64,000 nucleotides of DNA from Farysia itapuensis (GCA_023212645.1 JALBYC010000011.1:310001-374000), one strand, 5' to 3'; shown: positions 10,008 through 20,822, counted from the stretch's first letter. Program-made: numbers and translations. Notes: generated by a model not told the origin, from the letters alone.

Positions 10008-10550
10008 TTAGAGGACTATGACACCAGCGACAGCGCTTCCCAGCAGGACGGTGAGGGTAGCGACGATGGCGTTAAGGGGAAGGTTGGTCTGGACAGAAGT
10101 ACCAGCGTTGCCAGCGGCCGAGGAAGCAACGGAGGAAGCACTTGCCGAACGCGAGCTCAAAGCGCTGGTCGCAGACGAAGCTCCGTTGCTGGCCTGCGAC
10201 TCGAGGCTGGTCGCGGCCGCCGAGGCGCTTGCGACAATCGAGCTGACTCCCGTGCCGGCCTCGGAGGTCAATGAGTTAAACACACTCGCAGCACCACCCG
10301 TGGCAGTGCTAAAGATACTGGCAGCACCGTCTGTGGCCGTGCCAAAGACGGAAGTTGCATCCGAAGCCACTTGTCCGCCGACCGAAGTAATGTCGCTAAT
10401 GATGCTCGACACTGCCCACATCCAACCATTGTCAGCTTTGTTCTCCACACAGCAGCATCAGTCATCATGCTTACATTGAGCTTGCGAGCCGGCGACGAGG
10501 ACAGCAAAGACGAGGGCCTGGGCCAGAAGAGTTGCTTTTGTGAATTGCAT
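10008..10550 (-). CDS. Secreted Ser/Ala-rich, probably GPI-anchored protein (two exons)
   Basis: Exon 1 is 10475-10550 and encodes a clean signal peptide (MQFTKATLLAQALVFAVLVA, then GSQAQ). A 63 nt intron, 10412-10474, has GTAAGC, a CTGAC branch point and GGGCAG. Exon 2, 10008-10411, continues in frame. The mature chain is almost entirely Ser, Ala, Thr, Val and Gly with repeats of the type ASIFSTATGGAASVFNSLTS, followed by a C-terminal hydrophobic tail (AIVATLTVLLGSAVAGVIVL) preceded by small residues, as in a GPI-attachment signal. The protein has about 159 residues and no Cys in the mature chain. It is likely an O-mannosylated cell-surface protein; no family recognised. The intron is inferred from splice signals and frame, not transcripts. 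Confidence 0.75.
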
Positions 10551-10948
10551 GGTGATGTGATCTCGTTTCAGAAGGGGATTCCGGTTTGTGGGACAGAGGT
10601 CGGCTGTCAGCTTTATACTGCCCCCCGTATGGATCGACGGCCCAGAGGGCATGACCAGCTCACAGGACCATGATGTCTCACAATTACCGCCGTATTCCGT
10701 CATAGAACCCTGGAATTTCTCCACTTTTTCGATTTTAGCTTGGCACGAATTTTCCGGACAGTTTAATGGGCACACACAGCTTTCGGCAACACGGAGCTCC
10801 GCTAGAGGCTGTGTCACTCGTGGCAGCGCACAATGCACTTCAGAGTAGAGAATCCTGTCTATTGCAGAGAGACAGCCCACTGCTCTTGTATAGTCTGTAG
10901 ACAATGTTTCGCGTTTTGCTGATCTAGGCTTGTGCCAATTACAATAGC
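10551..10948. other. Intergenic: promoter of the GPI-type protein gene
   Basis: 398 bases between the 3' end of SHY1 and the start of the Ser/Ala-rich protein, both on the minus strand. No gene or strong motif seen. Confidence 0.45.
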
Positions 10949-12089
10949 TCAGCGACGGCCTCTTCGGAGCAGCAGTCCAAACATGACGGTCGTGGCTGCA
11001 CTCAACGAGAACCTAAGGAGAAAAAGAATGCGGTCAGCCGATAAGTTTCGGTGCAAGGGACAGGACCCGCGAGTGTACTTACCAGGTTGCTGCGTAGACT
11101 GCATGCTGGTTGCGAAGTTCAATCGTCGCTGCTCGTCCGATCGGGATCCCTTCGGATACTCTGACGGCAGCCTCGCCAGCATGCCCGTCGAAAATTTCTT
11201 CAAGATAAACGGGCAAGACTCGGTGAGCTTCGTTGTTGTTTTTGGAGCTGAGCATGTCTCTGACGCTTTCCGCAACGCCAGAGCTAGGGGTATAATGGTC
11301 TGTCGGATCTTGGAGTGAGAGTGGCGCCACGCCAGATTGCTGCGAAGCCCATTCAGCCATCTGTGCGGGGTCCGCATGGAACCAGAGATTTTTCTCGGGA
11401 ACGTTGTCGGGTGTGAAACGGTTCGGTGGATAGACTCTGGGTAAGAGAGCGACAAACTCGGTTTCTCCCATGGGCATCGCAAGACTTTTGAGTTGTCGAT
11501 CTGACTCTTTGCCGATGATTTCTGTGTCGGCGACGAATCCTCGATTGACGAGGACCATGCCGCCACCTTCAGATCTGCTGAAAGGGGTCACGACGTGGTA
11601 GCCCATGACGCCATCGCGCACCCTGGGGCCTAGGAACATGGTCCTGGTATGATCAAACTGCCCTCGCACCGAAACCAGTCGGAAGTCAAACTCTGACAGT
11701 ACGTCCAGATTGATGTTTTTCGGGAGGCGGAGTGGATCTCGCGACAACTTGTCCTCGAGCTCTTCGATCAGATTCAGCTTCCAGTCTAGACGCTTGATTT
11801 GCCAGTAGCCAAGGCCAAAGGTAAAGACTGGGATAAAGCCCAGGACGAGTGACACGGGAGATTTGTACCACGATCTGCTGCCTCTTGACGGGCGTGGTCT
11901 GGAATAGTCTTCGGGTGCATCGGCGTGATCGTCCGACTGCGCTGCTCTGAGTGGTCTGGAAGTATGCAGAGATCTGGAAGCATAAGCTGCTATCAAGGCC
12001 TTTGGACCAGCTTCACCAAGATTTCTCGAGGGTCCAGCCCTGCTGGATGTTGCATACAAAGCTCGACCGAGTCCTGTCAAGCCCTTCAT
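10949..12089 (-). CDS. SHY1: SURF1/Shy1, cytochrome c oxidase assembly factor (two exons)
   Basis: Inner mitochondrial membrane chaperone for Cox1 maturation and heme insertion. Exon 1 is 11083-12089 and exon 2 is 10949-11012; the 70 nt intron has GTAAGT, an internal CTGAC and CTCCTTAG. The join restores ATWFSLSAATTVMFG and gives 356 residues. The N-terminus is rich in Arg, Ser and Ala (a mitochondrial targeting type). The first transmembrane helix is followed by the family signature FGLGYWQIKRLDWK (G-WQ-R--WK). VRGQFDHTRTMFLGPR, GYHVVTPFSR and VLVNRGFV follow. The second helix is completed only by exon 2, which is strong support for the intron. No missing key residue noticed. Confidence 0.92.
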
Positions 12090-12972
12090 GGTCCCTGTAT
12101 GTCAAAGTGGAACAAACGAGTGCGGGTGGAGGGACGAAGAATTGCGAAAATTGGCTAACCGCGCAGATCACGTGCGATCACCATCGGAATTACATTGGCT
12201 GCGACGCCTGCGAGGCAAACAAGTCGATCTCGTGGAAAACTTGCTTGGTACAGAGCCCCAGTTTTGCCGCGGCTTGGTCCTGGCTAAGCGCCACCTCCCG
12301 GTTTTGACAGGCATTGTGTGGAAGAAACAAGGTGTTTTACCGAGAGGGCTATTTCGGGTGTGTCGGCTACCGCAAATTTAGAACTCGGGCGTCTGCTCCG
12401 TGAGAGCCAAAACGTCGCAATCTCACTGGCTGTAGCACATTTCTTCCTCAAAGTCTTTGTCTGGACGTTTCTAGCAACTTCTCTACCGCGGTCCTCTCCC
12501 CTCTCCTTCCTCGTCCCTCCCGACATCCCAGCACTGTCGACCGGTATGGTCTTGAGAGTGCAACTTCGTCACCACACGTCTTGCTGAGTCAGAAGAACGC
12601 AAGCTGTGGCGACTAGCAGCTAATAGCAATCCTGGCCGAAAGCCGCAAACAGCTTGCTTTCAATTCGCACACTCCACCGCAGCAGGGAGTACAGCCTGCC
12701 TCGCAGTCAGACAGACGAGCTTTGTACTGCAAACAACAAGCTGTTACCTTGCGCCACAATTCTCCGGTCTACTCTCTTTACCGCAAAACCTGATTGCCAG
12801 CCTGTGCAAGAACGGCAAACTCTTATGCCTTCCCCATCGAGCGCATTGCCTCATTTGATGCACTATCTTCAGCCTCCCTTCTGTCGCGCAAATTAAAGCT
12901 CAAGCTCAGACCGCCGCAGAAATCCGCTCTCGACTCCCTTGCCGCAATATAGCATACTTCAACTCGCCAGCT
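12090..12972. promoter_or_regulatory. Divergent intergenic region SHY1 / RRM-YTH gene, with CACGTG
   Basis: 883 bases between two divergent genes. A CACGTG hexamer lies at 12169-12174 (AGATCACGTGCGATCA), about 80 bp upstream of the SHY1 start. The right half (12440-12970) is rich in C and T on the plus strand, the style of a 5' leader. No gene seen; short frames here have no domain. Confidence 0.4.
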
Positions 12973-15879
12973 ATGTCGTCCGAAAACGACAGTCCAGGCG
13001 ATCCGATTCCGCCGTCAGATACGCCCCAACGTCAGCAGGAAACACCTCAGGCCGTCCAGGTGCCTTGGGACCCAAGCGTAGCGCCAGAGCGCACACCACA
13101 AGCATCTCAGCATGGACCTTATTACGGTCCTAGCTACCATGTCGTGCAGCCTGTCCATCAATCTGCGCATCCCTATCCGCCTTTTGCCAGCAATGTACCC
13201 ACAATGGACCCTTACTCTTACTCGGCCAGTGCATATTCACGCCAGATTGCCGATCCACACTTTGCCAGGCCTCCAAGCCGTAGTAGCTCAGCAAACACCG
13301 GATCGCACGATACGCTTCCGTACGCCGGGGCGTATGCTGCCCCTTATCAGGCTGTGAGTCCAATCCCTCCCTCTGCACAGACAGGACGCACGAGGTGGGC
13401 CTGGGTGCAAATGGAAGTGTCTGATACTCATCCTCAAGATGACATTCATACACAGTATACACAATACTCGAACTCGTACTACCCATCGCAAGCATCCCCC
13501 GCCAACCCTGTCTATCAGCAATACGCCGAACAGTCGGGCTCTTACCCCATGCATCCCGGAGGCCAATTTGACCCATACACTTATCCCCGTCATCCGGCCC
13601 ACTATCCTCCACACCAGCCTCAAGTCATGATGCACAGTCGTCCCAATTGGCGACCTCACCCAGGCGCGACAGGGCCGCCTCCTGGTCATTCTGCCCCTTC
13701 TGTCCCTTTGACTCGTCGGCAGCCTAGCCTGAACTCAACCAATGCGCCGCGGAGATCTGGCACAGGGCCAACATCTCCATCATCAGGTCTTTCATCGCCT
13801 CATCGTGGAGGAACGATCCTTCCTGCCAAGCCATCAGGTGCCCAACTTGGTAGCTCAGAAAGCCCTGTTCAGGTCACATCTCCTGACGAACTTGACACCA
13901 GTCCTGCGACAGCAGCGATCGAAACACTCAGCAACGAAGTTCGCGATGTGTCGCTTGGCGAAGTCACGACAGATGCTTTTGCGACTGTTCCAGGTAAAGG
14001 CCTACGACCCCATTATCATCCACAGCAAGGGCCCAGGTCAGATTTCGTCATGTGGTGCGGCAACGTGCCTCAGAACGCCACTGTCGAAGAACTATGGGAG
14101 GTGTTCTCGCGCTTGCCTCCAGAAATTCCAAGCGATCACGCTGCCACGAGGGACGACAATGAACCTTTCATGGCCTCTGCGACCGACACCGATCACGGCG
14201 TTTTGTCAATATTTATTATTTCGCGCTCCAATTGCGCCTTCGTCAACTACGCCAGTCCTGCGCATCTAGAACGCGCCGTCGCATACTTTCATGGCAAACC
14301 GGCGCGATCTCAAGACCCCCGCTGTCCCAAGCTGGTTTGTCGTATTCGTAAGAAAGATGACGAAGCCTTGGCAGGCGTGGCTGGCCAACGCAATCGAGGC
14401 ATACACGTGGCTTGGCTTAAAGAGCAAAAGCTTGCCGGACTCGAAGCCAGTCCCTCGCCCAAGGGCGTTTCTAGCTTCGAGCCTGAAGCATCTCCTGCTG
14501 AGCCAGAATCGGTTGTATCTGAACCTCTCTCGCCCTCCCTGACCACCGCATCAAAAGACACGCAAGTGGGTGCTCTGTCTGCTGCCACTGCAGGCTCGTA
14601 CAGCTCAAGTGGCTCCGCTTCGTACGCGTCAACCAATTCGTCCCTGCTTCGTCACCCAGCATTCCGTCACCGCTTCTTTATTCTCAAAAGTCTTCGTCGA
14701 GAGGACCTGGACAGGTCAATTGAGACCGGCTACTGGTCCACGCAGCCGCACAATGAGGCTATCTTGGATCAGGCTTACCGCAATAGCGAGTCTGTCTACC
14801 TGATCTTTGGCGTTAATCAGACTGGTCAGTTCCATGGGTATGCCCGCATGGCCGGGCTCATAAACACCTCAACAGATCCGAAAGGCAAAGAAGAACAGCG
14901 CAAAGCCACCACGCTGCTTCCGACTTCGTCCGGCCAACCTCCGCCTAGCACAATCATGGAGTCACCACATGAAGCAGAAGCAAGTGAGGAAGACAAGACA
15001 CATCCCAGGCTGAAGAAGTCTGATATTGACGCTGCTCAAGCCCTTCTGCCTGCTGCCGCTTTTCAGTCAGAGCAGGCGCATTTGCCAATGACCTCTCCAC
15101 TTCCCATCACACCTCTCGAAGAGCCGAGTAACGTTGGTGGTCCTGTGGACATGGGAGAAGGCGCGAGCACTCCACGTCGATCAACATCGAGGATGGGTTC
15201 CATCGCCCAGTCCAGCAGCTGGCCTTATGCTTCAGTCAAGTCAACGGCAAAAAGTGTCTCTGCACTTGGCCGAGATCAAAGACGCTCTGAATCGCCCACT
15301 CTTGCAAGTGCGCACGTGGAACCAGACTCGCAAGGCGTTCGAAGACTGGACACCGAGACAATATCTCCGGCAACTTCGGCACCTGAAGAGACGATCAGTT
15401 TGGGACCGACCGATTCGGCTTCGTGGTCGTCAGGCGATAACCGCCTCGCTGAACAAATCGCAATTCGTGCTGTGATCCACAACCTGCGTTTGGACGAGAT
15501 TGACTCTCGTGGCAAAGCTGAGCAGCTGGAGAGTCAACTTCGCTCTTCATCTCACGACACAGATGCGACAGTTACTTCGTCCTCGCCATCCAAGGAAGTG
15601 GGTAGCAAGGAGGGGGCAGGTGAACCACCACGACACTCTTCGTCTGACTCATGGGGCAAGCCTTTCCGCGTCGACTGGATCCGTACTGATCAGCTGCCAT
15701 TCCATCGTATCAAGAAGCTGCGTAATCCTTGGCGGGACAATCGCCAGATCAAGGTATCACGCGACGGCACCGAGCTCGAACCCGGTGTCGGCCAGCAGCT
15801 GTTGCAAGAATGGAATCGTGAACCTGCAGCGCAAACAAGCAAGCCACAGCCACCATTAGGCAGTGACGAAGACGAATAA
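12973..15879 (+). CDS. RRM-YTH protein, putative m6A RNA reader with split YTH domain
   Basis: 968 residues as an uninterrupted frame. Residues 1-340 are Pro/Gln/Tyr/Ser-rich. An RRM-like fold spans about 350-480 (FVMWCGNVPQNATVEELWEV, NCAFVNYASPAHLERAVAY, RGIHVAWLKEQ). The YTH domain begins near 567 (FFILKSLRREDLDRSIETGY then WSTQPHNE, with YLIFGVNQTGQFHGYARMAG) and resumes near 893 (WGKPFRVDWI, LPFHRIKKLRNPW, IKVSRDGTELEP). About 260 disordered residues separate the halves. The first aromatic-cage Trp (GYWSTQP) and the DSWGKPF Trp are present. YTH proteins bind N6-methyladenosine in RNA. Positions 13354-13455 may be an in-frame intron (see findings), which would shorten the protein by 34 residues. 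Confidence 0.88.
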   Translation: MSSENDSPGDPIPPSDTPQRQQETPQAVQVPWDPSVAPERTPQASQHGPYYGPSYHVVQPVHQSAHPYPPFASNVPTMDPYSYSASAYSRQIADPHFARPPSRSSSANTGSHDTLPYAGAYAAPYQAVSPIPPSAQTGRTRWAWVQMEVSDTHPQDDIHTQYTQYSNSYYPSQASPANPVYQQYAEQSGSYPMHPGGQFDPYTYPRHPAHYPPHQPQVMMHSRPNWRPHPGATGPPPGHSAPSVPLTRRQPSLNSTNAPRRSGTGPTSPSSGLSSPHRGGTILPAKPSGAQLGSSESPVQVTSPDELDTSPATAAIETLSNEVRDVSLGEVTTDAFATVPGKGLRPHYHPQQGPRSDFVMWCGNVPQNATVEELWEVFSRLPPEIPSDHAATRDDNEPFMASATDTDHGVLSIFIISRSNCAFVNYASPAHLERAVAYFHGKPARSQDPRCPKLVCRIRKKDDEALAGVAGQRNRGIHVAWLKEQKLAGLEASPSPKGVSSFEPEASPAEPESVVSEPLSPSLTTASKDTQVGALSAATAGSYSSSGSASYASTNSSLLRHPAFRHRFFILKSLRREDLDRSIETGYWSTQPHNEAILDQAYRNSESVYLIFGVNQTGQFHGYARMAGLINTSTDPKGKEEQRKATTLLPTSSGQPPPSTIMESPHEAEASEEDKTHPRLKKSDIDAAQALLPAAAFQSEQAHLPMTSPLPITPLEEPSNVGGPVDMGEGASTPRRSTSRMGSIAQSSSWPYASVKSTAKSVSALGRDQRRSESPTLASAHVEPDSQGVRRLDTETISPATSAPEETISLGPTDSASWSSGDNRLAEQIAIRAVIHNLRLDEIDSRGKAEQLESQLRSSSHDTDATVTSSSPSKEVGSKEGAGEPPRHSSSDSWGKPFRVDWIRTDQLPFHRIKKLRNPWRDNRQIKVSRDGTELEPGVGQQLLQEWNREPAAQTSKPQPPLGSDEDE
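13354..13455 (+). other. Candidate in-frame intron in the RRM-YTH gene
   Basis: GTGAGT at 13354, a CTGAT branch-like site and CACAG ending at 13455; 102 bases, a multiple of three, without a stop. The encoded segment (starting VSPIPPSAQTGRTRWAWVQM) has a composition unlike the Pro/Gln/Tyr-rich sequence on either side. Could be a retained or always-removed intron. Confidence 0.5.
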
Positions 15880-16860
15880 TTTCCAGCCCATCGCGCGTCT
15901 GCCGGTCGAGCTGCGAATCACAGTTTGACTTCTTGGCATGCCCATACTAACAAAAGTCTGCTCGACTCGAAGCAGCAACTGCAAACCATGCTCTTTTTTT
16001 CAGAGGGAAATACAAGCCCCTCCCGTCTCCAACGTCACCGACTTCTCTTTACTAGAAAACCACTTTTCCTCATAATCTCGTTTATATCGCATTCCTGCAT
16101 CCCTACGGTACAATACTCGCATGCCGTTGGTCTAAAGGGCTGTTGTCCTCGATGTGGCCTCCCTTCTTTACCCACCAACATGGCCGTTATACTCGCACTG
16201 CATCTTGTTGTTCTTTTCTCTTCCTCCTAGCCAATCCCTTTTCCCAGCATGTACTCTTATACACTACCACGGAGCACCATTGTCACCTTTAGTCACTCAT
16301 TGTCATCTCATACTCGTAGAGCAATTTACTCTTCTTCGAGATCTAGTCCCGCAAAGGTCTAAGCTCGGTCAGAATCCGGTCTCGTGGCGATTCAAGCTCT
16401 GCTTTGCCAGAATTGAAATTCTGGTATTCAATTGTCAGTTAGCCGTAAATAGCCATGTAATTTAAGGTTGTCGGGCGAAAAGGGATAGGTTGGGGGAACA
16501 GAGTGGCCACGAGTTCGCCAGCCCCAAAGGCACGGTCTCGGGCTCGATAGGTGAGAAGCGGCAAAGTCTCTCCTCCACGACCTCTTCTTTACAACCACCT
16601 AGCAGAAGTCGACAGGGACGCACGTTTTTCGAGCTTGGCCATATCGTGACAGCTTCCTGTTGGTACGATAGCACGACCCGCGGAACATCCGGAACCTCGG
16701 AACCTTGGCCAGCGCTCTGACCCTCATTTCGGCTCTTCCGACACAACATAACCACGCCGATCGACAATCACAATGACGGCGTGCACATTGTCTGTCTAAA
16801 TTCACCCGAGCTGAATTTTGGTAGGAACAGGGCTGAAGGAGAGGCTCAATTGTTACGACG
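15880..16860. other. Intergenic between RRM-YTH and ubiquitin hydrolase genes
   Basis: 981 bases with no recognisable gene. Pyrimidine-rich, as in leaders here. A short frame near 16490-16720 lacks any domain; it could be an upstream exon of the next gene but I find no convincing donor to support that. Confidence 0.4.
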
Positions 16861-19800
16861 ATGGGCAATCCCCTTTATCCTGACTCAGCAGTACCTGGCT
16901 TGCGAGGCGGATCACTGATCTTGTCAAGCTCCAAGTCGTCCAAAGCTGGAAACGAGTATGACCCGTCCTCGCATCCAGGCATCATCAATCTCGGCAACAC
17001 CTGCTTCCTCAACTCTGTCTTACAGGCCATTGGTAACACCAAGGACTTTCAGTTGTTAATACAGGGATCCGCTTCCACAGACCCTGTTCCAGATGAAACA
17101 AGCCAGCCACTCACGTCTGGTGTCAACGTCAAATCTTGGCCAGACCGCCTGAAGAGCCCTGCGCTCAGAGTCAGTGATGAAGAGCATGGCCGAACCATCT
17201 CGCACAGCAGTACCGCATCTAGCCTGACGATCTCCTCCCCTACTTCCTCTGGTCTTGACCCATTGGCCACCGTTAAATCCGAGTCAGTGCCTTTACCGCC
17301 TACAGATACAACCGACACAGACACTTTAGCGTCATCGAGCTATGAGCCCACCGTCTCAGACCTGCCACTGAACACTGCCTTCCGGCACGTTCTCGAAAAG
17401 ATTTGGGACGAGTCGCGTAAGACTCGCTCGACTCATGTCAATCCCAAAAGACTGCTCAATCTACTTGGAAAGAAGTACGATCAGTATCTCGAGTATGGAC
17501 AGCAAGACGGACATGAGCTCATGCGCCATCTCCTTGACGCCTGTCGTATGGAAGAGATTGATATCATCAAAAAGATGCAGCCCCCTATGACAAAGCCGGC
17601 CTCTCACGCTGGAAAGTCTCACAAGTCCTCTGCACAAGAAAGGACAGAGCCTGCTGTAAGCGACGAGGACAAGCTTGTTCCTTTTCTCGACCTCCTTTTT
17701 TGCGGCAAGCTCGCAAGCATGGTCGTTTGCGAGGGATGTCGCAAGGTCTCCCACACATACGAAGACTTCTATGACCTCAGTCTGAGTCTGCGAGACGATG
17801 CGTCCAGCAACAAGGCTCGCAAGGGCAATCGTCTGCGTAGCATGGCTGATCGATGGCGTCGTGCCACCCAGACAAAGCCAGCCGCAGACCAATCCACTTC
17901 TACCGTCTCAGCTCAGGAAACACCTGTTGGTACTCCCGCATTCAGTGAAAACGAAGGAAGCGATCCCGACGCCGGTCGATCATTACGTAAATCAGCAGGC
18001 TTCCTCTCGCCTGATGAAGGTCGTGGCCGCTTTCAATTACGCAAAAGGAGTATTCGTAAGGTATCCCAACAGGAGCCAGCAGCAGGAACATCAGGAAGCG
18101 AATTGGAACCAGATTTTCCGGATATGGCATCTCTCTCTTTAGCTCCTGTCAGCGCGCGCTATAAGGATCGACAACACAACTCTGTTCTTTCAGCCAGCGA
18201 GGACAACAGTGATGTACGACCAAGCGTGAGAACACTGAACATGCTTCCGCGAAGCGGCATCAATAGCAGCCGTGACTCAAGCCCAAGCTCGCCCATCAAT
18301 GGTAGGGGCCCTTCCACGCCCGATCCGTCCATGAAGCCACCCACTAAGCCAGCAAAGCCGACACACCAAGCAGCCTATATTGCTCGAATCCTCTCCGACG
18401 ACTATGCACTTACGCAAGCATCCGCACGCAGAGCTGGATTAACGGCGTCTTCGATGCCAGACGGCTTGTCTGCAGTCGCGTCTGCTTCAGGCAAACCTTT
18501 GCATGACCTTCTTCGACGAGGCGCATCCGCTGGCTCCAAACTCCCGTTGAATGACTTCGAAGCAAATCCAAACTCGGCCGGTGCCAAACGGCGACGAAAG
18601 ATACAGGAAGAACAACTGTCGACTGGGCTTATTGCATCCTTATCCCAATTCACAGGTGTCGAGATCTTGGATGGAGAGAACAGCTTTGCCTGCAAGAACT
18701 GCTGGAGGCTTGCAAATCCGCCTACGGCGCGGGAACGCGACGAGTTGCGCCGGAGACGAAGACGTCGAGGCACCACTGAAGTAGATGACGATGAGGAGGA
18801 TCCTAGCGAGTCCAGTGGCTTGGACAGCGACGATGACCGGTTCGCACCAATGCACAAACCTCGTGCGTCCAAGATTGGTGAGGAGGTTCTCAGTTCTACG
18901 AGCGATAGTCAAAGTGTTCTTGCCGCTAGTAGCGTTGATTCCGACGCCGGAACCACTTCATCCGCACAGTCGTCTCCTCAAGCTGAGGTCCCGATCTTGT
19001 CCATGACACCGATTGCCAGCTCAACCGAAACCAACAGTCCGGCGCCGACCGCTCAGCCGGACAGTCCCCGAGAAGCAGATCCTGAACTCAATGACCGTCC
19101 GACTGCCAACAAAGGAAGTTTGGAAACAAGCAGTGAAGCTTTGGCAGCTGTCACCGTGACTGACTACGACACTGGTACAGAGACGGACGCTTCGGGCCCT
19201 CAGACGGGACTCGAGGAGTCTGCCACGTCCGGGGGCGAACTTTCGGCTGCCGAGGTCGAAGACCGCGAACGCGCCAGGGTTGCTGGCATCAAACGTTCAG
19301 CGCAGAGTCTGCCCCGAAGAGCGCTGAAGCGCTACCTCATTGCCTCTGCACCGCCTGTCCTTATTTTCCATTTGAAACGGTTCCAGTCCACCGGTCGCGG
19401 GTTTGTCTCTGGACTTGCCGGCTTCAAGAAGATCGATGATCAGGTGACGTTCCCAGAGTACGTGGACATCACACCTTGGCTCGCTCCGCCTCGAGAAGAG
19501 TACGATCATCGTGGCCGTCTCAAGGCGACAAGCGATCCTCTCGCCATCCGGAAACGAGCCGAGGAAGAGGCCAGGAAGGCTGGCATGGACGCGCGAGACG
19601 TACAAGTTGAAGTGCAGTCTCGACACGGTCGTCACGGCAAATTTAAACACGGTCGCCACCACCATGCTGCAGGCCAGTCTGGCCGAAAGCATGCAAAATG
19701 GTCCTGGCACGTTCGTGAGCCTCAGAAGGGCAAGGTTCATCCTACATCTGCGCATTTGCCCAATTCGGATTCACTCCCACCATCGGCAGATGCCAGAGGA

Positions 19801-20706
19801 GATCTCGAAGAAGGACCTGAGGTCAAAGTCGCCGGAGGGTCAGAACTCGTCCCATCCATCATTCAGAGACCCAAGACAGAGTATCGTCTTTACGCCGTGA
19901 TCGTGCACCAAGGCTCTCTGTCGGCAGGTCATTACACAGCCTACATTCTATCTGATCGAATCAAGCTCAAAGATGGCAAGAAGGAGCTGATTGCACGCTC
20001 TGCGCCGACCAGCAGAACCACTACTCCAGCGCCTGCCAGCGGTCTGCCTACGACAATGGGGAGTCAGCTTGGGCGTCGAGAGTCTCTCAACTTCAGTCAA
20101 TACTTCCTGGGCGGTAGTGGTGCACAGAAGCCGGTGCGTGCGACAGCATCGCCGGCACCTCCCACTCCTTTGAGCATGACGACTGCTAGCGCGCTTCCCA
20201 TCCGACCTGCATCAGCACGACCGGCATTTGTAGCGCCAGCGCCTGTTGCAACGTCGGCCACCGCGGTTATCCCGCTTTCTTCGTCTTCGAGCAGCACAGG
20301 ATCGAACAATGACGCTCAGCCGCACACCTCCACCTCGTCTTTCGAGACAGATCGCAGCAAGACATCTTCGGTGTCCTTCTCAGAGGGTCCGAAGATTGTT
20401 CGGCCGAAACCACAAATGAAGCGCATGGCATCGTGGAACAGTCTCGACGAGCTCGACCCGCCTAATGGCACTGCCACACCTACCAATGACACGCCGCAGC
20501 CAACCACTGCTCGACCCGTCATCGACACCAGTCGCATCCATGCACATTCCAAGCACGAGCCGGAACACGACGAGGACAGCATAGACAAACGGAAAGTCGA
20601 CGATGGAAGACGCTGGGTTTACACGTCCGACACCATCGTGCGTGCGGCCACCATCGACGAGGTCCTCAAGGCCAAAGCCTACATGCTGTTTTACGAACGT
20701 GTCTAG
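16861..20706 (+). CDS. Ubiquitin carboxyl-terminal hydrolase, USP family (USP16/45-like)
   Basis: Thiol protease removing ubiquitin from substrates. 1281 residues. The Cys box is GIINLGNTCFLNSVLQAIG with nucleophile Cys48; the His box is VHQGSLSAGHYTAYI with His1024; the C-terminal AKAYMLFYERV closes the fold. A zinc-finger-like pair of CxxC motifs sits in the fingers (VVCEGCRKVS near 289 and FACKNCWRLA near 609). FCGKLASMVVCEGCRKVSHT and YEDFYDLSLSL resemble the USP16/USP45 group. Long Ser-rich insertions (about 310-560, 640-810 and 1040-1240) roughly triple the usual catalytic domain length. There is no N-terminal ZnF-UBP in the frame; an upstream exon cannot be excluded. The target is unknown. 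Confidence 0.88.
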   Translation: MGNPLYPDSAVPGLRGGSLILSSSKSSKAGNEYDPSSHPGIINLGNTCFLNSVLQAIGNTKDFQLLIQGSASTDPVPDETSQPLTSGVNVKSWPDRLKSPALRVSDEEHGRTISHSSTASSLTISSPTSSGLDPLATVKSESVPLPPTDTTDTDTLASSSYEPTVSDLPLNTAFRHVLEKIWDESRKTRSTHVNPKRLLNLLGKKYDQYLEYGQQDGHELMRHLLDACRMEEIDIIKKMQPPMTKPASHAGKSHKSSAQERTEPAVSDEDKLVPFLDLLFCGKLASMVVCEGCRKVSHTYEDFYDLSLSLRDDASSNKARKGNRLRSMADRWRRATQTKPAADQSTSTVSAQETPVGTPAFSENEGSDPDAGRSLRKSAGFLSPDEGRGRFQLRKRSIRKVSQQEPAAGTSGSELEPDFPDMASLSLAPVSARYKDRQHNSVLSASEDNSDVRPSVRTLNMLPRSGINSSRDSSPSSPINGRGPSTPDPSMKPPTKPAKPTHQAAYIARILSDDYALTQASARRAGLTASSMPDGLSAVASASGKPLHDLLRRGASAGSKLPLNDFEANPNSAGAKRRRKIQEEQLSTGLIASLSQFTGVEILDGENSFACKNCWRLANPPTARERDELRRRRRRRGTTEVDDDEEDPSESSGLDSDDDRFAPMHKPRASKIGEEVLSSTSDSQSVLAASSVDSDAGTTSSAQSSPQAEVPILSMTPIASSTETNSPAPTAQPDSPREADPELNDRPTANKGSLETSSEALAAVTVTDYDTGTETDASGPQTGLEESATSGGELSAAEVEDRERARVAGIKRSAQSLPRRALKRYLIASAPPVLIFHLKRFQSTGRGFVSGLAGFKKIDDQVTFPEYVDITPWLAPPREEYDHRGRLKATSDPLAIRKRAEEEARKAGMDARDVQVEVQSRHGRHGKFKHGRHHHAAGQSGRKHAKWSWHVREPQKGKVHPTSAHLPNSDSLPPSADARGDLEEGPEVKVAGGSELVPSIIQRPKTEYRLYAVIVHQGSLSAGHYTAYILSDRIKLKDGKKELIARSAPTSRTTTPAPASGLPTTMGSQLGRRESLNFSQYFLGGSGAQKPVRATASPAPPTPLSMTTASALPIRPASARPAFVAPAPVATSATAVIPLSSSSSSTGSNNDAQPHTSTSSFETDRSKTSSVSFSEGPKIVRPKPQMKRMASWNSLDELDPPNGTATPTNDTPQPTTARPVIDTSRIHAHSKHEPEHDEDSIDKRKVDDGRRWVYTSDTIVRAATIDEVLKAKAYMLFYERV

Positions 20707-20822
20707 ACGCCTTCTTTAGCATTTTCACTACAGATTCAGGAAAGGAAAGTTTTTTTAATTCTGGCATAGCTGTTGCGTTGGTCAAGCCCTTGACAATGTG
20801 TGTTTGAGAGGAAACGTGGCAT

